This document shows, in pieces, positions 9,853 through 18,444 of a DNA stretch of 64,000 nucleotides (within the stretch, counting starts at the first letter, position 1; the number at the start of each line of letters is the position of its first letter). Below the pieces are notes generated by a model, which ran no database searches, was not told where the DNA came from, and saw only the letters and a list, made by a program, of their open reading frames with translations. The DNA is from Emiliania huxleyi CCMP1516 (Eukaryota; Haptophyta; Isochrysidales; Noelaerhabdaceae). The position numbers were made by a program, and so were the translations under genes. Where the stretch lies: the NCBI RefSeq assembly GCF_000372725.1, contig NW_005195801.1, positions 379,907-443,906 on the forward strand. The letters are read 5' to 3'.

Positions 9853-12062
9853 TCAGTGTTCAGATACGTGCAACACAGTCTTGCCCGTGTTGCGCCCCGC
9901 AAGCATGTGCGCGACGGCGGCCGGAGCCTCACTTACCCCACAGAAGCGAGTCCCGTCGACCAGTGCGCGGATCTCCCCCGCCGCGAGGTCTGCGTACAGC
10001 CGGTCGCGGAACGCCGGCAGCACGCCTGTGCTGAAGGCGTCGCCCCAGACATTGCCAATCAGCCGCCCACCGTTCGGAAGCTCCACCGTCCTGCCGGGCC
10101 GAAAGACGTCGTCCATGGTGTCACCGACGCCCTCGACGCCGTGGTGCGGCGTCTCATCGTTGTGCGGGTACTGCGAGATCGAGCCGACGATGAGCACCCT
10201 CCCCTCTGGCTTGAGGTTCGCGCAGACGGCGCCGAGTAGCGCGCCGCCGACGCCCTCGTAGGCAACATCGACGCCACCAGGGTATTCGGCGGCCAGCACG
10301 TCGGCGAGCGACTCGTGGCGATAGTTGAGTACGCGGTCAACACCGAGTTGCTTTGCCGCGTCCACCTTTGCCGCGCTGCCCACGGTGCCGACGACGCTCG
10401 CGCCGGCGGCTTTCGCTAGCTGCACGGCGAAAGAGCCGGTCGCACCTGTTCACGGCCAGAAGTGTGGAGGGACGCCGTTCACACTCACAGCTGCACGGCG
10501 AAGGAGGGGCCCGTCGCGCCGCAACACGCCGTGACGACTACCACGTCGCCCGACGTCACCGGCGCCGTGTGGCCGAGCGCGACGGCCGCGGTGAGGCCGG
10601 AGACGCGGGCCGCCGTCTGCTCCGCCGCATCGCCGCCCTCGTCCACCGCGTTGCACAGACGTGCCTTGACACGCGTGTACTCGCTGTACCCGCCGCCGAT
10701 GAAGGCAACGCGGTCACCGGCTGCGTAATCGGCTTCGGCACCGGCGGCAACGACGACCCCCACGCCCTCGGCGCCGAGCTTGATGCCAGTCGCTTCGGCG
10801 GCTGCTCGCGTGACGGAGAATGTGTCAGCACCGCCGTTGACGCCGGCCACCATCACCCGAATCAGCACTTCGTCGGCGGCGAGGTCCTCGAGGTCGTCCG
10901 CTGTCGATGCGGTGGCGACGCGAGCCGCGGCGGCAAACGACGGCGCGGGCGCGCCGAGCAGCCGCTCGAAGCTGCTCGGCAAGAAGACGGTGGAGCGGTC
11001 TCGGACGAAGTCGCGGAGGCTACGCGCCGGTCTGCCTGTAATCTGGCGCACCGCGTCCGTGACGTCCGCGCAATGTGAGCCGAGGACACCGAGGAAGCCA
11101 GAGAGGCTCGCTAGTGCGGCGGGCGGCAGGCCCCTCTGCGCCACAAATGCATCCGCGTCGCACGCGGTGATGGACACGGGCCTTGGGCGAAGCTCCGAGA
11201 TGCAATCTGCGAGCTCGCCACCAAGCGCAATTGCATCCGGGCCAGTCAGGTCGAACCACTCACCCCCAGTGCCCCGCCCGGTCTGCGCGCCGTCCAGCAG
11301 CACGGCGGCGCAATCGGCGACGTCGCGCACATCGATCATTGAGATCGGAGAAAGGGCGAACGGGTGCGAGCACTCGTCAGCCTCACGCAGAGGGCCGGCC
11401 ACGCCTGTTCACGGCCAGAGGTGTGAGCAGACGCCGTCCACGCTCACAGCGTAGATGCGGAGGGCAGGCCGAGGAAGCCGCCCATCGTCACCTCGTCCAT
11501 GAACAGGTTCGGGCGCAGCACCGCGTGCGGCAGGCCCAGCTCTGCGAGCAGCGCCTCCACCTTAGAGGACACGGTTTAGAGGACACGCATCAGAACAGCC
11601 CCTCTGTGATGCCAGCCTGCCCGCAGCCGTTCTTACCTCCAGGTGGGCGACGTATGGGCCGCCCTGCTTCATCTCGAGGACCTGCCGCGCTGTCGACAGC
11701 TTGACGGCGTACGCGCAGCCAGCGCTGTGGGCCGCGCGGCACAGGCCGCCCTCGAGCGCAGCCTGCTGGGGCGAGTTGCTGCACGCGACAAAGAGCCGAA
11801 AGCCCGAAGGGACGGACCCAAAAGCTTCCGCGAGCGCCTCCGCGTCGTCGTGTGCGGCACAGAGGCACTGCACGCCTTCATGCATCGCTTGTGCCTTTTC
11901 GGCGTCCCGGGCCAGCACATAAACGCCCTCGGCACTGCCACGGCGAGACACGAGGGAGCGCACGACGGCGGAACCGACGCGACCCGTGGCGCCACTGACG
12001 ACCACAGGTGGGCGCGTGGCAGCGGCGACGGTGGCGAGGCACGCGGCGATGCGTAGGCGCAT
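9853..12062 (-). CDS. NmrA-like NAD(P)-binding domain fused to quinone oxidoreductase (MDR)
   Basis: Exons 12062-11637, 11560-11479, 11404-10520 and 10445-9853 sum to 662 codons. Introns are one GT-AG (76 nt) and two GC-AG (74 nt each, both introner-type). Residues ~1-300 form an atypical short-chain/NmrA fold: signal-like or targeting N-terminus, then VVVSGATGRVGSAVV (dinucleotide-binding loop), RPNLFMDEVTMGG and ISMIDVRDVAD. Residues ~320-660 form a zinc-independent medium-chain dehydrogenase: DEVLIRVMVAGVNGGADTF, GAEGVGVVVAAG, GDRVAF, then GATGSFAVQLAKAAGA (nucleotide-binding loop) and DVAYEGVGG. The two modules are in frame through validated splice junctions. Likely an NADPH-dependent reductase of quinones or enones. 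The hydrophobic, Arg-containing N-terminus may target an organelle. Confidence 0.8.
10446..10519 (-). mobile_element. Introner-type intron in the oxidoreductase gene
   Basis: A 74-nt GC-AG intron. Read on the minus strand, the first ~30 nt near-duplicate the exon sequence after the intron (GCGACGGGC...CGCCGTGCAGCT against GTGCGACCGGC...CGCCGTGCAGCT). The rest is the shared core, GTGAACGGCGTCC, CCACACTTC and GCCGTGAACAG. Splicing restores CCGATGSFAVQLAK in frame. Confidence 0.8.
11405..11478 (-). mobile_element. Second introner-type intron in the oxidoreductase gene
   Basis: Same length (74 nt), same GC donor and same core as the intron at 10446-10519: GTGAGCGTGGACGGCGTC, TCACACCTC, GCCGTGAACAG. 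The left 31 nt are a diverged copy of the downstream exon start. Splicing gives TMGGVAGPLREAD in frame. Confidence 0.8.
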
Positions 12063-12239
12063 GTGCTTTTCGAAGGGGTGCTCGCAGCTGTCGTGGCGCG
12101 ACGGGCTGGAAGCCAGCTTCTCGGCACTGCTTCAATAGAGAGAGAGAGAGGGACTCTCTCTCTCTCTCGAGGTTCTCCTGACAGTGACATGGGCACGACA
12201 CGTGTGTGGACTGGCGCACACGAAATCACCTTCCAGCCC
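12063..12239. other. Short intergenic region with AG/CT dinucleotide runs
   Basis: Positions 12136-12170 contain GAGAGAGAGAG facing CTCTCTCTCTCTC, able to pair as a hairpin, between the convergent-parallel minus genes. No gene fits here. Confidence 0.5.
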
Positions 12240-13195
12240 TTATTTTCTCGACAAGATCCCCTCCTCCACCAGCGCCTGCAGCACGGCGGGCGCGTGCCGC
12301 CTGATGTAAGTCTCAAGCTTGCCGCCGAGCGCGCTGGTGAGCGGCTTCGCGCCGACGAGGTCGGCGACGCGCGCAATCTCCGCCTCCGCCGCCTCCACGC
12401 CCGACGCGTCGGCGCAGAGCACCTCAATCTCCATCACAGCGTGGCCAAACGAGGCCGTGTCGGCGTCGATCGAGCAGCCGCCGAGCGCAAACTTGGAGCG
12501 GGTGGTGGCGAAGTCGGCGAAGGGCGCGAGGGCCGCGTCGCGCAGCGTGTCGTCGATGCCGCACAAATCCTCGCACGTGCTCGAGACTGGCAGCAGGTCG
12601 CGCAAGGCCTAGGAAGACGCAAGCGATGAGGTGGAGTACAGCCAGGCTCGGACTGGACACATGCGCGGTCGGGGTGGACGCTGGGCGGGAAATCTGACGG
12701 CACGCTCTCCTTCTCTGGCGCGACATATTCAGGTCTCGGCTAGAGCTCGGCTAGTCTCGGCTCCATCCTCCGCCTCGTTAACGGCCGCGGCGCCCTCCAC
12801 CTCTCGGAAGACGGTGCGCTCGCCGCCCGAGCGCTTGGCGTCAGCCTGCGGCGGCGGCGGCGGCGAGGGCGTCGGCCAGGGACGCGGCGAGGGCGGGGCG
12901 ACGGCGGAAAGAGAGGTGGCTGCAGCAGCGAGGAGAGAGGCAGCGGCAGTGGAGGCGGCAGCGGTGAGGGCGGCAGCGGCTTTGCCTCGACTGGCAGCTT
13001 GAGCTCCCACTCGTCGTCGCGCCGGCGCAGCCAGATGTCGCGCCGCGTGAGCGCGCAGTCGGGCGTGTCAAAGTACACGTCGGTGAAGGACGCCTCGCTC
13101 ACCCGCTTCCCGCCGAGCTCCTCAACTCGCCGCGCGAGCTGCACGAGGTCGGGCGGCGCAAACTTTCTCTCAACTTCGATCATCGTGCCGCCCAT
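12240..13195 (-). CDS. CYTH-domain protein, thiamine-triphosphatase-like
   Basis: Exons 13195-12986, 12845-12774 and 12608-12240 (217 codons, 216 residues) joined by two GC-AG introns of 140 and 165 nt. The protein opens MGGTMIEVERKF, where ExExK (EVERK) is the signature of CYTH triphosphate tunnel enzymes. It continues with TDVYFDTPDCALTRRDIWLR, ELKLPVE, ERTVFREVEG, TTRSKFALGG and VMEIEVLC, whose charged residues line the tunnel and bind metal. Length matches animal thiamine triphosphatases (~230). Likely hydrolyses thiamine triphosphate or inorganic tripolyphosphate in the cytosol. An alternative start is Met5 (13183). It is divergent from the transporter gene at 13444. Confidence 0.85.
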
Positions 13196-13270
13196 GGAGG
13201 CGATCCCGGGATGATCGAGACTGGCAGCTACGAGGAGGTGTCGAGCGAACCGAGCGCGGCGCCCGCCTTG

Positions 13271-13292
13271 ACCCAACATAGAGGGCGTTGTG
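13271..13292. promoter_or_regulatory. 22-bp element shared by two divergent intergenic regions
   Basis: A 22-bp block beginning ACCCAACATAGAGG and ending GCGTTGTG is identical at 22666-22687. Here it sits 76 bp upstream of the CYTH gene and 152 bp upstream of the transporter ATG. At the other site it is 67 bp upstream of the PEX4-like ATG. Both are divergent intergenic regions, which suggests a bidirectional promoter element. Function is inferred from position only. Confidence 0.4.
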
Positions 13293-13443
13293 TAGCCTAG
13301 CTTTTGCGTAATATGAAACCGAGCGCGCATCCGTCAAGCAACAACACGGGGCTCGGTTTTCTTTTCGTACGAGCCTGTCGTCAGTTAGAGTACCGTTCTT
13401 TTTCACCGGCTTCTCGTGTTGCTTGCCCTCCCCGCTCTTATAA

Positions 13444-15265
13444 ATGTCGTCGAGTGACACAACCGCCGCTCTCGACACCGCCATCCCATTGCTCGCCTGG
13501 TACGCCTTCAACGGCGCCTTCAACGTGGAGAACAAGCGGGTCCTCAACGAGCTCAGCTACCCGTGGATCATCTCCTGGGTTCAGCTCGCGGCCGGCATCG
13601 GCATCGCGGTGCCCGCGTGGCTGCTCGGTCTGCGGCGGCCGCCCGTGATGACCGCGGCGGTGCTGCTGCGCTTCCTGCCGATCGCGGTGCTGCACGCCGC
13701 CGGGCACGCGCTGCAGGTGGCCGGCATCGGCGCGGGCTCCGTCTACTTTGGCACGATCATCAAGGCGACCGAGCCGCTGATCGGCACGCTAATCGCCTAC
13801 GCCGTGGACGGCAAGGCGGCGCCGTGGTACGTCAACCTGACGTTCGTGCCCATCGTGGGCGGCATTGCGTATGCGGCGGCAAAGCCGGGCGCGGCCGCTG
13901 ACTTGTCCGACCTCGCCTCCTTCGCAGCCGTCGCGGCTCTCTCTTCGACGGTCTTCTTTGCGCTGGCGAAGCTGCTCGTCAAGCGCCTCATGACGGCCGA
14001 CATGAAGAGGCGCCATGGCCTCGACGCAGCCAACACGTACTCCGTGCTCACGTGTTGCTCCGCCGCGCTGCTGCTCGCGCCGTCGTACGCCGCAGAGGGA
14101 ATCCACCGCCTAGATGCGGGGGAAAATCTCTCCCCAGATCTCCCCACCCAGATCTCCCCAGACCTCGAGGCACCAGATGCGAATGTCTCCCCGGATCTCC
14201 CCAGCTCTCGAGGCGCCAGATGCCGGAAGAGCTCCCCGGGTCTGCCCACCCGTCTCCGAGGGTGGCCGTCTTGATTGATTAGCTGAGATTAGCCAAGATT
14301 AGCCGAGATTGGCGACCGTCTTGATTGGCGTACTTGCAAGGACCCGCGGTGCTCGCCGCGCTCGCCGCCGCGGGGGAGGGCGGCAGCATGGTGGGGCGCA
14401 GGCGACTGCTGTGTGCGGGCTGCGGCATCTCTCTCGCTATCTCTCCACCTCTCCCCGTCTCCCCGCACCAGGCTACTGCTGTGCGGGCTGTACTACTTTG
14501 CGTACAACGAGTGCGGCGCCCGCCCCAATGGGCTGCGCTCTGAATGTGCACCGCGTCTCTTCACACGTCTAGCCGTGAACAGGTGCGGCTTCCGCGTCCT
14601 GGACAAGCTATGTGCACCGCGTCTCTTCACACGGCTAGCCGTGAACAGGTGCGGCTTCCGCGTCCTGGACAAGCTGAGCCCCGTCTCGCAGGCGGTCGCC
14701 ATCGGGAGGATGACCCCGGCTAGTCACCGACCACACCCACAAAGAACCCTGCACACAGATCGCACGGGCCGGGACCTGTTCCTGTTTACCCATCTCACCG
14801 TGGGTCTCCGCTTTTATTTGTTGGTGTAGGCGGTAGCCAACGCCGCGAAGCGGCTCGTCATCCTCTTCTTCGCCGTCGTCTTCCTCGGCGAGGAGGCGCG
14901 AGAGTCGCCGAGATTCGCGGAGAGTAGTGGAGTTTGTCTCCTCCGCCGTGTCGCCTTCCTCGGCGAGGACGCAAGCAGCACAACACTCACTCTATCCCTT
15001 GCAACAGCACTCACCTTGTCCCTTGCGATTTTGATGCCGGGGGCTCCTGCCTTCTAGACGTGGAGTCGCGAGCCCCCCCCCCCACCCCACCCTGCCCCAC
15101 CGCCGCGTGCGTGTGTGGAGAGGTTTGTCTTGCCTTACCTCACCTTAGGCGAGCGGCCGCAAGCTCGTCGGCGCGGGTGTGGCGATCGCCGGAGTGACGA
15201 GCTACAGCTTCGCGAGGCTACGGGCCGACGCTCACGCAAGGGCAAAGGCCAAGAAGGCCTCCTGA
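13444..15265 (+). CDS. Triose-phosphate/nucleotide-sugar transporter family (DMT) membrane protein
   Basis: Exons 13444-14098, 14341-14401, 14472-14510, 14649-14691, 14830-14895 and 15149-15265 sum to 327 codons. Donors are GA, GC, GT, GC, GC; every acceptor is AG|G. The product resembles plastid phosphate translocators and related EamA/TPT carriers: WYAFNGAFNVENKRVLN at the N-terminus, FGTIIKATEPLIGTLIAY, then YYFAYNECGFRVLDKLSPVS, AVANAAKRLVILFFAVVFL and GAGVAIAGVTSYSFARLRA, with about ten hydrophobic segments and a basic C-terminus (KAKKAS). There is no obvious plastid leader before the first segment, so Golgi/ER or an inner plastid envelope are both possible. The substrate cannot be read from sequence. 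Confidence 0.85.
14511..14648 (+). mobile_element. Introner-type intron, tandemly duplicated
   Basis: A GT-AG intron (138 nt) carrying two near-identical ~65-nt copies of core plus exon echo. Each copy runs CGCGTCTCTTCACACG, CTAGCCGTGAACAG, then GTGCGGCTTCCGCGTC. The real exon follows the second copy. Splicing from GA|GTGCGG to the second AG|GTGCGG gives YNECGFRV in frame. Confidence 0.75.
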
Positions 15266-16480
15266 TCACGCAGAGGTGCTGCAGCCTTGTGTCGGTAGCA
15301 GTAGAAGCTAGCGCATCCCCAGCCTCCAGGCCGGACAGCGCTTGCCTCGGTTCATGTTTATTGTCCATCGCCCATGAGCCATGTCGGTTGTCGCATCTTA
15401 TCGCGCATCCCGAAGCCCGTTCGTGATGAAGCCTACAGACCTCTCAATGGATCCTGACGCGGAATCGACTCTATCTAGTGCTCAAGTGCGCTCAAGATAG
15501 ATTAAACCGCACGACTAGTTGCAAACTTGGAAGCACTTGGACAAACACGTAAACAACGTCCGGGTGGAGTCCAGGTAGAGCGCGGTACTGGGCTGGGTTT
15601 TTAGGCATTGTGGGGTGGCACTCCCATCGACCCTCATGACCTCCTCGGGTCTCTGAGATGGACACACCAGTGGGTGTGGGACCACAGCCAGGGTACACTC
15701 TCTGGGGTGGCGCGAGGGCCCCCGGCCCACACCGTGCGCCGCGCAGCACTGCGGAAACGGGGCTCCGGCTCTCAACTTCCCGAATGAGTACGGTTGAGTA
15801 GAGGGCAGATTTGGAGAGATCTCGAGGAGTACATACAGATAGACCCTCTAACCATAAGAAAACTCTGACCTGATCGGTCGTACTGACCGCCGACAGATCA
15901 CTCCAGACAGCAGACAGGCCGACGTCTGCACGCGGCCGGCCGGGCGAGAGGCTTGACACGATCCGACCCTGCGACCCTGACGCTGCTGCTCTAGCTATCA
16001 GACATGCGCTGCTGACTGCTGCCACAATGTGCGACCGGTGCTGACCCACTTGGCGGCCTTCCCGGTCAGTGGTGAGGCGCAGTTCAGAGCTGTCGATGGC
16101 GCGATGCCGCACTGGTCCCACATTGGTGACACTAGACCACCAAGTTTGCCGGTCCAAGAGAGAGGCACCGGCGCTGTCCTGAGAAGGTGCGTGGTCCCTC
16201 TTGACTGCCCATGCGCGCGAGGCTGTGTAGGCATAGCCTCGAGAGTGCCAGCAGCCAATCCGAGGCGGCGCGCATTGCGCCAGAAGCGTGCACACGATGG
16301 AAGGACACCTTCCTACGGGCCGTACGATCAGGTCGTCACTGAATGCTGAAGACTAAGGCCGCGAGCTATGCAGGTGATCAATTGTGCAGCATGGCACGGT
16401 CAGCAGCGCCGACAGGCTGTCGCAAGGCGTGATAGCATGGCCGCAAGTACGCCGAATTCCCGTGAAAAACAAGTAGACGA
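15266..16480. repeat. Intergenic region with two dispersed repeats
   Basis: Positions ~15586-15712 match 52700-52826 over about 125 bp in the same orientation (shared blocks TTTTTAGGCATTGTGGGG and CCACAGCCAGG). Positions ~15450-15505 match ~62055-62105 (CGGAATCGAC and AGTGCTCAAGTG). No conserved coding sequence is present, so these are copies of non-autonomous repeats. Confidence 0.7.
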
Positions 16481-18022
16481 GTGCTCATACGAACGCCGGG
16501 CGCCGCTGCGGAGACCTTGACGTACGACGGCGTGCACTGGAACATGCCGCTCAGCCTTCTCTACGCGCACGCCATCGTGGAGCAGCTCGTCGGAGGGCCG
16601 GCGGCAGGAGGTGCTGCGGCTGCGCCCTCGGCGCTTTCGGAAGGCCAGGGACTCGGCCGGAAGGACCATGGCCCACCCGCAGGCAGTTCTGTGGTGCATT
16701 CAGCGGCACCCCGCCGGCCGGCGACATGCACAGCCCTTCTCAACGACTGGTGTCGGTCGCACTGTGGTGCCGCGCTGAAAGCGCAACAGGATACCAGGGG
16801 GCGTTGGGCGTGTCGGCCTGGTCGGGACAGGGCAGCTCTTCTGCCAGCCGGACATTGCGGCGCGCTTTCGCGCCCCCGCCGGGGAAAGCCGCTCTCCGAG
16901 GAGCAGAGGGATCTCAAGCAGGTTCAAGGCAGGTGCCGCTGTGCCGGCGGCGAGTGCGTGCTGCTCGAGGCCACACCGATGCCGGCGCAAATGACCGGCT
17001 GCTTGGCGACCAACGGCAGCGCGATGGATCCGACGTACGCAGCGCATGAATGGCCATGGCCTCTGCGGGATTTCGTGATTGGGAGGTGGATGCCCCGACT
17101 GTCGACGATGCCGCTTTGGCTGCGGCTGTATGACTGGATCGTGTTCGGCCCCGTGGTGAACTTATCTCATCCGCAGCCGCGCTCAGTGTACGTCCAAGTG
17201 TTTCCGGGGCCAGAACAGCTCCAGGCTCTCAAATCGAGGCTCTCTCAGCTGGACAGCTCGCACCGCATCCACGCGTTGGCCGTTGGCGGTGCGGATGCTG
17301 CGTTGTCGGATGTCTTGCGGATGCAGGGGTCTGAAATGCGACGGCTGCTGGAAAGCCGCCAAGTCCGACGCGTCTACTACGAAGGCCTCGACACCAGTGT
17401 GAGATCTGTCCCCAACTTGCGGCCTCTCCCCGAGGGGCTCGCAGACAATTACATATGTCCCTTCTCGATGCAGATCCGCGATGCATACCGTGCGTCCCCT
17501 CTTCTGCGCCGGGCAGAAAAGGTGCTATTGGCTGCATGGGGCGCATGGTGGCCTGGAAACGACCGCTTGCCCTCGCGCGCGCGAGCGCTCAAGTGGGTAC
17601 GCGCCACAGTGCAGCAGGGTGCCGACTGGCTGGACCACAGACAGATTTCACGACGCGAATGGTGGTGGGAGCTGAGGCAATACCGATTCGTGCTCAACCC
17701 AATCGGCGCTTGCGTACAGAACGTGCGAGTCTGGGAGGCGCTTTTGATGGGCGTGATCCCCATTGGTGATTCTTCTTCGCTTGCAGACAGACAGCTGCAG
17801 GCCGAAGGCTACCCGATGGTGCTCGTGCGCGACTGGGCAATGATCACAAAGACCCGTCTTGATGCCTGGTACGAGCTGCTGCTGCCGCGAGTTGGGGCCA
17901 TCCGACCTCTGCTAGATGCAAGGAGCACGCATCACCGTCTAGTACATGGCCTGACGGTGAATGACGTGCTACAAGCACGCGGCGACTGGGAGAACCGAAT
18001 CGTGCCCCAGATTCTGGTTTGA
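16481..18022 (+). CDS. Exostosin-like glycosyltransferase
   Basis: A 513-codon intronless frame. The C-terminal third carries the exostosin/GT47-type signature: WWWELRQYRFVLNPIGACVQ followed by NVRVWEALLMGVIPI. In this family the FVLSPxG..xDxxRxWEAL..G.IPI motif forms the nucleotide-sugar site. Here the usual Asp/His before Arg is Asn, so catalysis is uncertain. The first ~35 residues include DGVHWNMPLSLLYA, which resembles the C-terminal DxxH block of SGNH hydrolases and may be the tail of an upstream exon or neighbour. No signal peptide is visible at this start, so the true 5' end may lie upstream. Likely a Golgi glycan enzyme. Confidence 0.65.
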   Translation: MLIRTPGAAAETLTYDGVHWNMPLSLLYAHAIVEQLVGGPAAGGAAAAPSALSEGQGLGRKDHGPPAGSSVVHSAAPRRPATCTALLNDWCRSHCGAALKAQQDTRGRWACRPGRDRAALLPAGHCGALSRPRRGKPLSEEQRDLKQVQGRCRCAGGECVLLEATPMPAQMTGCLATNGSAMDPTYAAHEWPWPLRDFVIGRWMPRLSTMPLWLRLYDWIVFGPVVNLSHPQPRSVYVQVFPGPEQLQALKSRLSQLDSSHRIHALAVGGADAALSDVLRMQGSEMRRLLESRQVRRVYYEGLDTSVRSVPNLRPLPEGLADNYICPFSMQIRDAYRASPLLRRAEKVLLAAWGAWWPGNDRLPSRARALKWVRATVQQGADWLDHRQISRREWWWELRQYRFVLNPIGACVQNVRVWEALLMGVIPIGDSSSLADRQLQAEGYPMVLVRDWAMITKTRLDAWYELLLPRVGAIRPLLDARSTHHRLVHGLTVNDVLQARGDWENRIVPQILV

Positions 18023-18444
18023 ATCGATGCAGCTGCTGAGTGCTGTGTGGCGCGGCTGCGGGCTGGCGCATGGGCCCCGCGCCGGCCGACGAGCGCCCAC
18101 CAGCCACGTGCCAATCCACGCCGGGGCTCCACGGCGCTAGAGTAGTGTGAGACCCATGCCGAGACCTGTTGCAAAAGGAATTTTAGGCCCCAACATAAAC
18201 AACATTATCCTGGACAGCCCTCTCACTCTAACAAGTAACAACATCACGGCCACGCACACCACACGTCTGGTACGCTGAACGGAAGGGTGCAGAGCGCCCA
18301 TACGCCCCCCCCCCCCCCCCGCCTCACCATACACGAACAAACGCACCGCCTCGCGAACTGCTCCACGGCACTCTGCCCCCATTCGGCGTCGAGAGGGCCC
18401 CGCCCCACCCCCGAAGGGCCGCAGCCCCGCCTCCACTCGGCGCC
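18023..18444. other. Convergent intergenic region with C-run
   Basis: Lies between the convergent glycosyltransferase and GLTP genes. A run of 16 C at 18305-18320 lies 125 nt downstream of the GLTP stop, where it reads as G on the sense strand. No gene is seen. Confidence 0.5.
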
